From: Parvibaculum sp.
Lineage (GTDB): Bacteria; Pseudomonadota; Alphaproteobacteria; Parvibaculales; Parvibaculaceae
Reading direction: 5' to 3'
NCBI GenBank assembly: GCA_030645235.1
Contig: JAUSMV010000030.1
Location: 868,001-932,000, forward strand
Length of the DNA stretch: 64,000 nt
This document shows positions 9,030 through 17,290 of this stretch, piece by piece (within the stretch, counting starts at the first letter, position 1; each line of letters begins with the position of its first letter). Under the pieces are notes generated by a model. It saw only the letters and a list, made by a program, of their open reading frames with translations. It made no database searches and was not told the DNA's origin. Position numbers and translations under genes: made by a program.

Positions 9030-10133
9030 ATGAGTCATTCAGACATGCGGCCGGAGTGGTCTCATCAGGCCGCAGAGCGCAACTATGTGTTGCTCGCGGC
9101 TATCCTATTGGCGCTTGTCGGGGGCGCGGCCTACGCGGTCTATTACTTCATGCAGCCCAAACAGACTTACGCGATCTCATCAGACACATTCTCGCGCCTC
9201 ACCAGTTCAGGCAAAGACCTCGCCCTTCGTCTCAACAAAGAGCCGTGCAATCGCGACATTGCGGCCAAGCTTGCCAATGCGCTTGCCAACGGGTCGGAAT
9301 ATGCCGCCACCATTTCCTTCGTCACGTATACCGAGAAAAAATGCGGTGACAATGAAGACCTGTGGTTGCCGCTTTACGCCGCGCAATCAGGCTCGTCGGA
9401 TTATGCCGCCGCCGAAGCAACGATTGAGCGCGTGCTGAAGGTCTATCCTTATGCGTCGAAAGCCTATTACGCGCGCGGCAACACACGCACCAAGCGCAAA
9501 GACTATGCGGGCGCCTATGAAGACTATCAAAAGTCGATCTATGTCTATGACGATCCGGCGTCCTTCAATGAAAAACCCTTTCTCGGCATGGCAGAAGCCG
9601 CTGTTCAACTCGGTCGCCCCTGCGAGGCCGTGTCGATCATGCAAGACTATGTCGCCTTCGATAATCTTGAGCGCCGCACACCTGCGATGCGCGGGCTCAT
9701 GCGCGATTGGCAGCGCCAGGGCAAATGCGCCGATCCCTTTGGCAGTGGTAAAGCACGCCTCAAATATGAGCGCCTCGGCGGCGGTATTATTCTCCCCGTC
9801 ACGATAAACGGCATCACCGGCAATATGGTCATCGACACAGGTGCCTCGCGCACCGCGCTGACGCAGAAATTCGCCGAGCGTGCAGGCATCAAACCCTCGC
9901 TCGCCGACGGCTCGATGGTGCACACGGCCAACGGCACCGTCTGGGCGATGGGCGGTCGCGCCGATAAAATTTCGCTGGGGACTGCAAGCTCCGGCAATGT
10001 GCCGGTCTTCATCCAGACCGAAGGCGACAAAGGCTTCGGCCCCGGCATTGACGGCCTTCTTGGTCTTTCGTTCCTTGGCAATTTCAAATTCACGCTGAAT
10101 AGCGGTGTTCTGGAATTAACGCCGTTGAAGTGA
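9030..10133 (+). CDS. Membrane-anchored retropepsin-like aspartic protease with TPR-like repeats
   Basis: A 367-residue protein. One transmembrane segment lies at about residues 19-40 after a polar N-terminus. A tetratricopeptide-like helical region spans roughly 100-190 (including YYARGNTRTKRKDY). The C-terminal 110 residues form a retroviral-type aspartic protease domain with MVIDTGASRTAL near residue 270 (catalytic Asp-Thr-Gly) and the second hallmark GIDGLLGLSFLGNF. This matches the bacterial clan AA (TIGR02281-type) proteases, probably periplasmic. The ATG at 9030 follows GAGGGTGCT; an earlier in-frame ATG at 8994 is less well placed. It stands alone after the lipoprotein terminator. Substrate unknown. 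Confidence 0.85.
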   Translation: MSHSDMRPEWSHQAAERNYVLLAAILLALVGGAAYAVYYFMQPKQTYAISSDTFSRLTSSGKDLALRLNKEPCNRDIAAKLANALANGSEYAATISFVTYTEKKCGDNEDLWLPLYAAQSGSSDYAAAEATIERVLKVYPYASKAYYARGNTRTKRKDYAGAYEDYQKSIYVYDDPASFNEKPFLGMAEAAVQLGRPCEAVSIMQDYVAFDNLERRTPAMRGLMRDWQRQGKCADPFGSGKARLKYERLGGGIILPVTINGITGNMVIDTGASRTALTQKFAERAGIKPSLADGSMVHTANGTVWAMGGRADKISLGTASSGNVPVFIQTEGDKGFGPGIDGLLGLSFLGNFKFTLNSGVLELTPLK

Positions 10134-10203
10134 GCCAACTCCCCTCTTGCCACCCGCCCCTCGCCGCGCTTAATCTCACCTTCGTTACCGGTCACACATA
10201 TCC

Positions 10204-10300
10204 TTCGCGCGACTGGCGATAATCAGATGGGCAACCATCGGGGAGCGCGGAGACCGATCTACCAGCCGATCGCCTGGGCAGCATTTCAATGCTGGCCGGG
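10204..10300 (+). ncRNA. ZTP riboswitch (pfl motif) with expression-platform hairpin
   Basis: The aptamer at 10204-10280 has P1 TTCGCG (10204-10209) with CGCGGA (10246-10251). GACTGGCG follows P1, P2 is GATGG-GCAA-CCATC, then come GGGGAGC and P3 CGATC (10255-10259) with GATCG (10268-10272), ending in the invariant GCCTGGGCA (10272-10280). All signature segments of the ZTP (ZMP-sensing) riboswitch are present in order. A competing hairpin pairs CCTGG and CAGCATT (10273-10285) with AATGCTG and CCGGG (10288-10300), so it would consume the aptamer's 3' conserved segment. That implies ligand binding turns expression on. The next gene is glyA, a known ZTP-regulon member. Confidence 0.95.
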
Positions 10301-10329
10301 CGTTGTCATTTTCAAGCTGGAGATCACAT

Positions 10330-11610
10330 ATGACCCATTCCTCGCTTCTGGCTAATACTCCCGACAGAAGACGGCTTGCCGTCTCCGACCCCGACATTCT
10401 GAATGCGCTGACCGGCGAGGAAGCCCGCCAGCGCGCCGGTCTCGAACTCATCCCGTCAGAAAATTACGCCTTTCCCGAAGTGCTCACGCTTCTCGGTTCC
10501 GTCTTCACCAACAAATATGCGGAAGGCTATCCGGGGCGGCGCTACTATGGCGGGCAGGACTATACCGACGCGATTGAAACGCTCGCGCGCAACCGTGCCA
10601 AAGCTCTCTTTCGCGCCGAGCATGCCAATGTGCAGCCGCTGTCGGGCTCGCCGATGAACCAGGCGGTGTATCTGGGCTTGCTCAATCCCGGCGATACAAT
10701 CCTCGCGATGGACTTGAGCCACGGCGGTCATCTCACGCATGGCGCGCCGGTGAGCCATATGGGACGGCTCTTTAATTTCGTGCGCTACAAAACAGATCCG
10801 ACCAATGGCGCGATTGATTTTGCGGCGCTTGCGCAAGTCGCGCGTGAAACGCGGCCCAAAATGATCGTCTGCGGCTATTCTTCTTATCCGCGTGATTATG
10901 ACTATGCTGATTTCAAACGCGTCGCCGACGAGGTGGGCGCGCTCACCATGGCGGACGTCAGCCATATAGGCGGGCTCATCGCCGCTGACGTCATGCGCAA
11001 TCCGCTCGATGCGGGCTTTGATGTGATGACCACCACGACACACAAATCTTTGCGCGGCCCGCGCGGCGGTCTCATTCTGTGCAAAGAGCAACATGCCAAG
11101 GCGATTGATGCCTCGGTCTTTCCGGGGCTTCAGGGGGGCCCGCATATGAACCAGGTCGCCGCTGCCGCCACCACGTTCCGGCTCGCGGCGCTTCCCGCCT
11201 TCCGCGCTTACGCTCTCAATGTGCTCGGCAACGCCAAGGCGCTGGCGGGCGCACTCACCGCGCGGCAGGTGAGACTTGTCACCGGCGGCACGGATAATCA
11301 TCTGCTCGTCATCAACACGGTGCAGAGCTTCGGCATTGACGGGGCCAAGGCGCAGGCCGCGCTTGACCGTGTGGGTCTCACGACCAACAAGCAAATCATC
11401 CCCGATGATCCGCTGCCGCCCATGCGCCCGTCGGGCATCCGCATCGGCACACCGGCGGCAACCGCGCGCGGTTTTGGTCTCACAGAGATGGATGAAGTCG
11501 CGGCGATCATCACCGAAACACTTATTGCGGATGGCGATGCGGCGACGGAGGCAAACCTTCTCACCCGCACGGAGGCGCTCACCTCGCGCTTTCCGGTGCC
11601 GGGGCTTTAA
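10330..11610 (+). CDS. glyA: Serine hydroxymethyltransferase, divergent GlyA
   Basis: A 426-residue PLP enzyme interconverting serine plus tetrahydrofolate with glycine plus 5,10-methylene-THF. The PLP lysine is about residue 239 in TTTTHKSLRGPRGG. NKYAEGYPGRRYYGG and GGHLTHGAPVS are canonical. Several segments differ from the housekeeping alphaproteobacterial GlyA: LIPSENYAFPE, and FPGLQGGPHMNQVAAAA where housekeeping enzymes have a hydrophobic LMH-type segment. It may be a second SHMT or act on a related substrate such as alpha-methylserine. GGAG sits ten bases before the ATG. The ZTP riboswitch upstream links it to one-carbon/purine demand. Its stop codon overlaps the stop of the convergent TetR gene. 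Confidence 0.92.
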   Translation: MTHSSLLANTPDRRRLAVSDPDILNALTGEEARQRAGLELIPSENYAFPEVLTLLGSVFTNKYAEGYPGRRYYGGQDYTDAIETLARNRAKALFRAEHANVQPLSGSPMNQAVYLGLLNPGDTILAMDLSHGGHLTHGAPVSHMGRLFNFVRYKTDPTNGAIDFAALAQVARETRPKMIVCGYSSYPRDYDYADFKRVADEVGALTMADVSHIGGLIAADVMRNPLDAGFDVMTTTTHKSLRGPRGGLILCKEQHAKAIDASVFPGLQGGPHMNQVAAAATTFRLAALPAFRAYALNVLGNAKALAGALTARQVRLVTGGTDNHLLVINTVQSFGIDGAKAQAALDRVGLTTNKQIIPDDPLPPMRPSGIRIGTPAATARGFGLTEMDEVAAIITETLIADGDAATEANLLTRTEALTSRFPVPGL

Positions 11611-12251
11611 TAGATCAGAAAATTTGAGATTTCCGTCCGCACGACGCGGCGGAATTCTGACACAAGCAAATCGCCCTCCTTGCGGTCAAGTACGATCGCA
11701 AGGCGGACGGTTGCGCCCGCCATCTGCACCATCAGAAAGCAAATCGCTCCCAGACGCTCATGCTCACTTTCGGGCACCATCGACTTGAACGTATCGAACA
11801 GGAGCTGCCCGCAGGCACGACTGTCTTCAAGGTCGAGCATTTGCAGCGCCTTGTCCGCCTGGGCGCCTGACCAGATATCGCGCACAACAGGTGTATTCAT
11901 AAAAGTCAGATAGTGCCCGGCAATCAATCCGTCGAGCGTCGCAATCGCCCCTTCTTTGTCCTTCACGCTTTTCAATGCTTCGGTCAACATTTCGCGCGTG
12001 TTCGCCATGAAGCGGCTGATGAGCACTCGCAGGACGGCGGACTTGTCCGGAAAATACTGGTAGAGCGAACCGATCGGAATGCCTGCGCGCACAGCGATCT
12101 CTGTCATACGCACGGCGTCGCTTCCTGTTTCAGCAATCAATTCTGACGCCGCAGCAAGGATGCGTTCAACACGGGCTTTCGCACGTTCTTGTGTCGGCTG
12201 GCGGCGGATTAAACCTTGGTTGGGCGTGGCGGGATCAGGCGGTACACTCAT
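11607..12251 (-). CDS. TetR/AcrR family transcriptional regulator
   Basis: A 214-residue regulator. The helix-turn-helix lies at roughly residues 20-68 (RVERILAAASELIAETGSDA, then RMTEIAVRAGIPIGSLYQYF and PDKSAVLR). The remainder is a helical ligand domain consistent with the TetR_C family. The ATG at 12251 (MSVPPD) is chosen; longer in-frame starts to 12299 run into the intergenic region shared with the divergent monooxygenase. It is divergent from the flavin monooxygenase at 12341 with an inverted repeat between them, so it probably represses that gene, and its tail overlaps glyA's stop by three bases. Confidence 0.9.
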   Translation of the reverse strand: MSVPPDPATPNQGLIRRQPTQERAKARVERILAAASELIAETGSDAVRMTEIAVRAGIPIGSLYQYFPDKSAVLRVLISRFMANTREMLTEALKSVKDKEGAIATLDGLIAGHYLTFMNTPVVRDIWSGAQADKALQMLDLEDSRACGQLLFDTFKSMVPESEHERLGAICFLMVQMAGATVRLAIVLDRKEGDLLVSEFRRVVRTEISNFLIY

Positions 12252-12310
12252 TATCTCAACATGAACTTTCTTGCTGTCATCGCAGGTTCGGTTTAACAAG
12301 TTTACAAATC

Positions 12311-12325
12311 GTGAGTCATCCTCAC
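12311..12325. promoter_or_regulatory. Candidate TetR operator GTGAG-N5-CTCAC
   Basis: A perfect five-base inverted repeat with a five-base spacer in the 89-bp gap between the divergent TetR and flavin monooxygenase genes, 16 bp before the monooxygenase start. Size and position suit a TetR dimer site; assignment is inference. Confidence 0.45.
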
Positions 12326-12340
12326 ATATCGGAGAGCGAC

Positions 12341-13678
12341 ATGGTTGCGGGCACAGATCGTGTATGTGTGGTGGGTGGCGGACCAGCGGGACTGGCGCTG
12401 GCGCGAAGCCTGAAATTTCACAACGTGCCTTTCGACATATATGAACGTCACAACGATGTGGGTGGCCTCTGGGATCAGTCTAACCCCGGCTCGCCGGTTT
12501 ACAACTCCGCTCATTTCATTTCATCAAAAACGCAATCGCATTACCTCGACCATGCGATGCCGGAGAGCTATCCCGACTATCCGTCGAACAAGCAAATCCA
12601 CGCCTATATGCAGAGCTTTGCCGACGCCTATGGCCTGCGCCAACACATCCGTTTCAACACGGGCGTTGAGAGCGCGGTGCGCATCGGTGATAAATGGAAT
12701 GTCACGCTGAGTACAGGTGAAACAAAAATTTACGGTGCAATCATTTGTGCGACCGGCACAAATTGGCATCCGTCAATGCCTTCTTATCCCGGCAATTTCA
12801 CCGGCGAAATGCGCCATGCCAGCACCTATCGCGCGATGGACGAATTTAAAGGCAAGCGCGTCCTCATTATCGGCGCAGGCAATTCCGGCTGCGACATTGC
12901 CTGTGACGCGGCGCAAAGTGCCGATAAAGCCTTTATCAGCATGCGCCGCGGCTATCATTTCCTGCCCAAACATATTTTCGGCATTCCCGCCGACGTCTTC
13001 GCCCATGAGGGGCCGCACCTGCCCATGTGGCTCACACAGCGCGTCTTCGGCGTCATGCTGCGGGTACTCAACGGCGACCTCACGCGGCTCGGCTTACAAA
13101 AACCCGACCACAGGCTTTTTGAATCGCACCCCATTCTCAACACCCAGCTTTTGCACTTCCTCGCCCATGGCGATATCGCGGCCAAGCGCGACGTCGCCCG
13201 CTTCGATGGTAAAATCGTGCATTTTGTGGACGGCACATCGGAAGAGATCGACCTCGTTCTCTGCGCCACAGGCTTCAAATGGAACATTCCTTATGTCGCG
13301 CGCGAAGATTTCAGCTGGAAGGGCGGCAAGCCCGATCTCTATATGAACCTCTTTTCGCGTGAGACGCCGAACCTCTATGCATTGGGCTACATGGAGACGA
13401 ATGGCGGCGCGTATAAGCTCTTTGACGAAATGGCCGATCTCATCACGCAGGCCATCATCGCGCGGGCCAAAGGCGGTGCCGCCAAAGAAAAAGTCGATGA
13501 GATGATTGCGAAGGACCGACCCGACCTCAGCGGCGGCATCAAATTCGTCGCCTCCGACCGCCACGCCACCTATGTCGAAATCGACGCCTATCGCCGCCAC
13601 ATGAAAAAACTGCGAAAAGTTCTTGGCTGGTCGGATGTCACAGACGGCAGTTTCGAACGCATGCGTGTAACAGCCTGA
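12341..13678 (+). CDS. Flavin-containing monooxygenase (FMO/Baeyer-Villiger type)
   Basis: A 445-residue FAD/NADPH monooxygenase. VVGGGPAGLALA at residues 10-21 is the FAD dinucleotide fold. FTGEMRHASTYR is the FMO-identifying F-x-G-x-x-x-H-x-x-x-Y pattern, followed directly by the NADPH fold VLIIGAGNSGCDIA near residue 175. A late LVLCATGFKWNIPY is the typical ATG motif. Such enzymes oxygenate soft nucleophiles (N or S) or ketones. GGAGAGCG precedes the ATG. The DUF4336 gene follows 11 bp later, so the two are probably one operon under the divergent TetR. Substrate unknown. Confidence 0.93.
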   Translation: MVAGTDRVCVVGGGPAGLALARSLKFHNVPFDIYERHNDVGGLWDQSNPGSPVYNSAHFISSKTQSHYLDHAMPESYPDYPSNKQIHAYMQSFADAYGLRQHIRFNTGVESAVRIGDKWNVTLSTGETKIYGAIICATGTNWHPSMPSYPGNFTGEMRHASTYRAMDEFKGKRVLIIGAGNSGCDIACDAAQSADKAFISMRRGYHFLPKHIFGIPADVFAHEGPHLPMWLTQRVFGVMLRVLNGDLTRLGLQKPDHRLFESHPILNTQLLHFLAHGDIAAKRDVARFDGKIVHFVDGTSEEIDLVLCATGFKWNIPYVAREDFSWKGGKPDLYMNLFSRETPNLYALGYMETNGGAYKLFDEMADLITQAIIARAKGGAAKEKVDEMIAKDRPDLSGGIKFVASDRHATYVEIDAYRRHMKKLRKVLGWSDVTDGSFERMRVTA

Positions 13679-13689
13679 GAGGGTCTTCT

Positions 13690-14382
13690 ATGTTGAAATC
13701 TTTCGGCACCGACATCTGGATTGCGAGCGGCCCCGATGTCATTGCCTTTGCCGGATTTCATTTCCCGACGCAGATGGCCGTCATCCGGCTCGCCAATGGC
13801 GATCTGTTTGTCTGGTCCCCGATAGAGCTTACCGACGCGTTACGCACCGAAGTCGATCAACTCGGCCCCGTTGCTTACATCATCGCACCGAACAATCTGC
13901 ATCATCTGTCCGTGCCGGACTGGAAACGCGCTTATCCGGCGGCGAAACTTTATGCAGCGCCCCTCCTCAGCGACAAGCGCAAAGACATTGCCTTTGATGC
14001 GGAACTTGGCGACGGACCGGACGCCGCTTGGGCCGGTGAAGTCGATCAGGTCGTAATGTTCGGCAATGTCATCACAACGGAAGTTGTCTTCTTCCACGTA
14101 AAAAGTGGCACGGTGCTTTTCACTGACCTCATTCAGCATTTCCCAGTCGGTTGGTTCTCCGGCTGGCGCGCGCTCGTTGCAAAACTCGATCTCATGTCAG
14201 CGCCGGAGCCTGCGGTCCCGCGCAAATTCCGCCTCGCCTTCACCAACCGCCGCGCGGCACGCATCTCGCTCACTAAAATTCTGAACTGGTCCGCGAAGTC
14301 GGTGCTGATGGCCCATGGCGCACCGGTCACAAAAGATGCTCAGGCTTTTTTGAAGCGCGCATGGAAATGGCTTGAGCGTTAA
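13690..14382 (+). CDS. DUF4336 domain-containing protein
   Basis: A 230-residue protein of the DUF4336 family, related to the metallo-beta-lactamase fold. The region LGPVAYIIAPNNLHHLSVPDWKRAYP carries the family's NxHH-type segment, but a full HxHxDH metal site is not visible, so catalysis is doubtful. There is no signal peptide. It begins 11 bp after the flavin monooxygenase stop and is probably translated from the same mRNA. Its 3' end overlaps the convergent TSUP gene by four bases (14379-14382). Function unknown. Confidence 0.8.
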   Translation: MLKSFGTDIWIASGPDVIAFAGFHFPTQMAVIRLANGDLFVWSPIELTDALRTEVDQLGPVAYIIAPNNLHHLSVPDWKRAYPAAKLYAAPLLSDKRKDIAFDAELGDGPDAAWAGEVDQVVMFGNVITTEVVFFHVKSGTVLFTDLIQHFPVGWFSGWRALVAKLDLMSAPEPAVPRKFRLAFTNRRAARISLTKILNWSAKSVLMAHGAPVTKDAQAFLKRAWKWLER

Positions 14383-15149
14383 TCCAGCAACAACGCCAAT
14401 CCCTGCAACAACAGCACTGTGCCAATCGCCAATGTCAGCCGCTGCGACCATAGGCGGAAGTTCGTATCCGTCATCCGGTCGAGCACTTTCTTGCCGACCG
14501 TCGTGCCGAGCATCGAAAGCGGAATGACCACGGCAAAAATCCACCAGGGCAGAACCTCCGGATCGTAATGCGCTGACGTATCGCCTGTCACCGCGCCGAC
14601 AATCACACCGAAATAAACGAGCTTCAGAATATGGCTCAATGTCTGCGTCACCGCTTTGGTGGCGACCACCTGATGCCTCGTCAATGTCGTGCGCACGAAG
14701 AACACATCGAGCAGCGCGCCCGCAACACCCGCCGTGAGATTGAGGAGTGTCACGGCAAGACCGCAAATCTCGGCGGCCCCCGTTTTCGTTACATCCAGCG
14801 CCCATTTCTGCGGCACGGCGGCAGCGATGAAAGGCACGATGCCGAGGAGCAGATACATCATCACTTTGCTCGGCACGAAAGCGATCGCCGACAAGATCGC
14901 CAGCGCAATCATCGAGCCTATGAGATAGCGTCCAAAAATCTTCCACTCAATATCGGCGCCGTTCAGGTAAGCGCGGTAGCCATTGGCGACCGCCTGCGTC
15001 GCGCCATGCATGATCATCGCGGCGCTCACCGGCAGCACAAAAGCGAGATAGCCCATCAGGATCATGCCGCCCGACATGCCGAAGACGCCGGAAATGGCCG
15101 ATGTGACAAAGGCGACAAACGCAATGGAGGCACCAAGCAGGAAACTCAT
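14379..15149 (-). CDS. TSUP family transporter (TauE/SafE)
   Basis: A 256-residue integral membrane protein with about seven to eight hydrophobic segments. The internal glycine-rich repeats typical of the family are present (ISGVFGMSGGMILM near the N-terminus and LTAGVAGALLDVFFVRT in the middle). TauE/SafE members export or import sulfite, sulfoacetate or related small anions. A GAGGA ribosome site precedes the ATG. It is divergent from the LysR regulator at 15259, with three copies of TCACAAG in between, so it is the likely regulated gene. Substrate not determinable. Confidence 0.9.
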   Translation of the reverse strand: MSFLLGASIAFVAFVTSAISGVFGMSGGMILMGYLAFVLPVSAAMIMHGATQAVANGYRAYLNGADIEWKIFGRYLIGSMIALAILSAIAFVPSKVMMYLLLGIVPFIAAAVPQKWALDVTKTGAAEICGLAVTLLNLTAGVAGALLDVFFVRTTLTRHQVVATKAVTQTLSHILKLVYFGVIVGAVTGDTSAHYDPEVLPWWIFAVVIPLSMLGTTVGKKVLDRMTDTNFRLWSQRLTLAIGTVLLLQGLALLLD

Positions 15150-15184
15150 CGGAAATCCTCAGAAAACGAGAGAGAAACATCTGG

Positions 15185-15257
15185 TCACAAGATCATCCAG
15201 AAAATATCACATAACAATGGAGTTTTACTGGTTCGTCTTGTGATCTATAGTCACAAG
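15185..15257. promoter_or_regulatory. LysR operator cluster (three TCACAAG half-sites)
   Basis: TCACAAG at 15185-15191, plus a perfect inverted repeat CTTGTGA-N7-TCACAAG at 15237-15257. The latter contains a T-N11-A LysR-type core and ends one base before the regulator's own ATG (15259), occupying its ribosome-binding region. This suits autoregulation plus activation of the divergent TSUP gene. Confidence 0.7.
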
Positions 15258-15258
15258 C

Positions 15259-16167
15259 ATGAGCAACGCCCCGCACCGCCCCGTCTATCCGCCGCTTGGC
15301 ACCTTGCGTGCCTTTGAAGCCACCGCGCGGCTTGGCAGCGTCACGGCAGCCGCTGACGAGCTTTGCGTGACGCATGGCGCGGTGAGCCGCCATATCCGCA
15401 CGATTGAAGACTGGTCCGGCGTTCAGCTCTTCGAGCGCATCGGCAAGCGCCTCAAACTCACCGACCAAGGACGCGCTTACCGCGACACGCTGACACCCGC
15501 GTTCGATGCCATCGCCACGGCGTCGGTGCGGCTCAAAGATGCGTCCCGGCAAAAGCGTATCCTCATCATCAACGCGCTGCCGACACTCGCGATGCGGTGG
15601 CTATTGCCGCGCCTCGGTGTATTCCAATCGCGCGACGCGGGCATCGAACTCAGACTGCAAACATCAGACGAACCTCTCGCGCGCATGGCCAAAGGCTCGT
15701 TCCACATCGCGATCCGCCGCGAAATGTCCCCCATGCCCAAGGGTTATGTGGCGGCACCTTTTCTCTCTGAAACCGAAACGCCTGTCTGTTCGCCGAAGCT
15801 CGCGCGCGCCCTGAAACTGAAAACACCCGCCGATCTCATCCGCGCAACGCTCCTCCACGCCGACACACGCCCCGCAGCATGGTCACGCTGGTTTGAAGCG
15901 GCAGGCGTTCCGAAGCTTGAACTCAAATCAACGCAGCAGCGCTTTGATCATTTCTATCTGGCGCTACAAGCTGCCAGCGACGGGCTAGGCGTGGCGCTTG
16001 GTCCCCTGCCGATCATTGCGGATGATCTTGCCAGCGGCCGCCTCGTCGCGCCGATCAAAGGACCGGCGCTCGCGTCGCCCAGCTATTGTTGGGTGGTCGC
16101 CGATGACATGAAAGACGATCCGGCTGTCACAAGCTTTTGCGCATGGCTGGAGGAGGAAGGCAGATAG
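15259..16167 (+). CDS. LysR family transcriptional regulator (GcvA-like)
   Basis: A 302-residue LTTR. The winged HTH at about residues 14-70 is LGTLRAFEATARLGSVTAAA then ELCVTHGAVSRHIRTIEDWS and VQLFER, the wording typical of the GcvA/AmpR-like branch. A periplasmic-binding-protein-like effector domain begins at about residue 95. The start at 15259 lacks a Shine-Dalgarno because the operator abuts the ATG, so translation may be leaderless or weak. It is divergent from the TSUP transporter, and a hairpin repeat separates it from hisG. Confidence 0.93.
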   Translation: MSNAPHRPVYPPLGTLRAFEATARLGSVTAAADELCVTHGAVSRHIRTIEDWSGVQLFERIGKRLKLTDQGRAYRDTLTPAFDAIATASVRLKDASRQKRILIINALPTLAMRWLLPRLGVFQSRDAGIELRLQTSDEPLARMAKGSFHIAIRREMSPMPKGYVAAPFLSETETPVCSPKLARALKLKTPADLIRATLLHADTRPAAWSRWFEAAGVPKLELKSTQQRFDHFYLALQAASDGLGVALGPLPIIADDLASGRLVAPIKGPALASPSYCWVVADDMKDDPAVTSFCAWLEEEGR

Positions 16168-16185
16168 AGCTCTACTCTAAATCCC

Positions 16186-16300
16186 CTCCCCCCTTGAGGG
16201 GGAGGGCTAGGGAGGGGGGTCTGCTTCGCAAAACTTCTACCAGCGACCCCCACCCAAAAAATCCAAGAAGATTTTTTGACCTCCCCTCAAGGGGGAGGTG
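16186..16300. repeat. Hairpin repeat, family 2, copy 2
   Basis: Palindromic CCTTGAGG arms near 16193-16205 and CCTCAAGG near 16283-16296 enclose AAAAAATC (16256-16263) paired with GATTTTTT (16270-16277). This is the same plan as 3629-3730. It lies between the convergent LysR and hisG genes and probably also acts as a two-way terminator. Confidence 0.7.
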
Positions 16301-16309
16301 GATTTCATT

Positions 16310-17290
16310 TTACTTCTTCAACCGCTTTTTCAGCCGCGTCATCAGCGCATTTTCCGCGTGGAAAATATATTCCGATGTTCGCACCGTCACGGTTTCGACA
16401 CCGGCCTCGCGCAGACGTGTCGCCACAGCTTGCAAATGTTCGCGCGGACAGAGCAGAGACAAAGCCCCGTCACTCCCCGACATCGCCGTGCAGGAAAACT
16501 CTACGCTCAGTTCCTTGACGAGTTTCGCACGGTTGAGTTCGCCATGTGCAATCACAACAACCTGCGCTTCGGCGCTCAGTTTCGCGTCGATCCGGTCGAG
16601 CATGACGCCCGCCGCTTTCAGCGCCGCAGCGCTCCAGTCCGCCGTGAGGCTCGCGACAAGATTAGCCTGGCTTTTCAGCATCACGCCATCGTCAAGAATC
16701 TTCAGGTTATTGGCTGCCAGCGTCGATCCCGTTGTCGTGATATCGACAATGGCTTCCGCCGTGCCCGCCGCCGGTGCGCCTTCGGTCGCGCCCGCGCTCT
16801 CAACAATGCGATAGTCCGCAATGCCGTGATCGGCGAAGAAACGCCGTGTGAGATTGAGATATTTCGTGGCGATGCGCAGACGACGCCCGTGACGGCGATG
16901 AAAGGCAAGCGCCACATCATCAAGGTCCGCCATTGTCTCCACATCGATCCAGCTCTGCGGCACAGCGACGATCACGTCGGCATAGCCAAAACCGAGCGGG
17001 AGCACGAGTTCCACCACGCGGTCGGCATCGGAGAGATTTTCGCGGATCAGGTCTTCGCCGGTGACGCCGAAGTGAATGGACCCGTCTTCGAGCCGTGCGA
17101 CAATTTCCGACGCCGAGAGAAAGGCGACAGCAACATTCGGCAGACCCGACAAGCGGCCCACATATTCGCGCCCGCCCGGTGCCTGTTTCACTTTGAGGCC
17201 CGCATTGGCAAAAAACGCATTGGCGTTTTCCTGCAAGCGGCCTTTGGACGGAATGCCGATGATGAGCGCGTCTGACTGTTTCTTGCTCAT
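16310..17290 (-). CDS. hisG: ATP phosphoribosyltransferase, catalytic subunit HisG
   Basis: First step of histidine synthesis: ATP + PRPP to phosphoribosyl-ATP. At 326 residues it has the periplasmic-binding-like catalytic domain (IGIPSKGRLQEN at the start; AGTAEAIVDITTTGSTLAANNL is the PRPP-binding loop). A C-terminal extension of about 100 residues makes it the size of the long-form enzyme. It overlaps the hisZ stop by four bases (17287-17290), so translation is coupled and the HisG-HisZ complex is expected. hisS lies upstream in the same direction. A lysine-rich tail ends the protein. Confidence 0.95.
   Translation of the reverse strand: MSKKQSDALIIGIPSKGRLQENANAFFANAGLKVKQAPGGREYVGRLSGLPNVAVAFLSASEIVARLEDGSIHFGVTGEDLIRENLSDADRVVELVLPLGFGYADVIVAVPQSWIDVETMADLDDVALAFHRRHGRRLRIATKYLNLTRRFFADHGIADYRIVESAGATEGAPAAGTAEAIVDITTTGSTLAANNLKILDDGVMLKSQANLVASLTADWSAAALKAAGVMLDRIDAKLSAEAQVVVIAHGELNRAKLVKELSVEFSCTAMSGSDGALSLLCPREHLQAVATRLREAGVETVTVRTSEYIFHAENALMTRLKKRLKK

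Noticed and set aside
10204-10300. Alternative reading of the glyA leader as a THF or SAM/SAH-type riboswitch
   Set aside because: The conserved blocks GACTGGCG, GGGGAGC and GCCTGGGCA in order are those of the ZTP motif and do not fit THF or SAM/SAH consensus.
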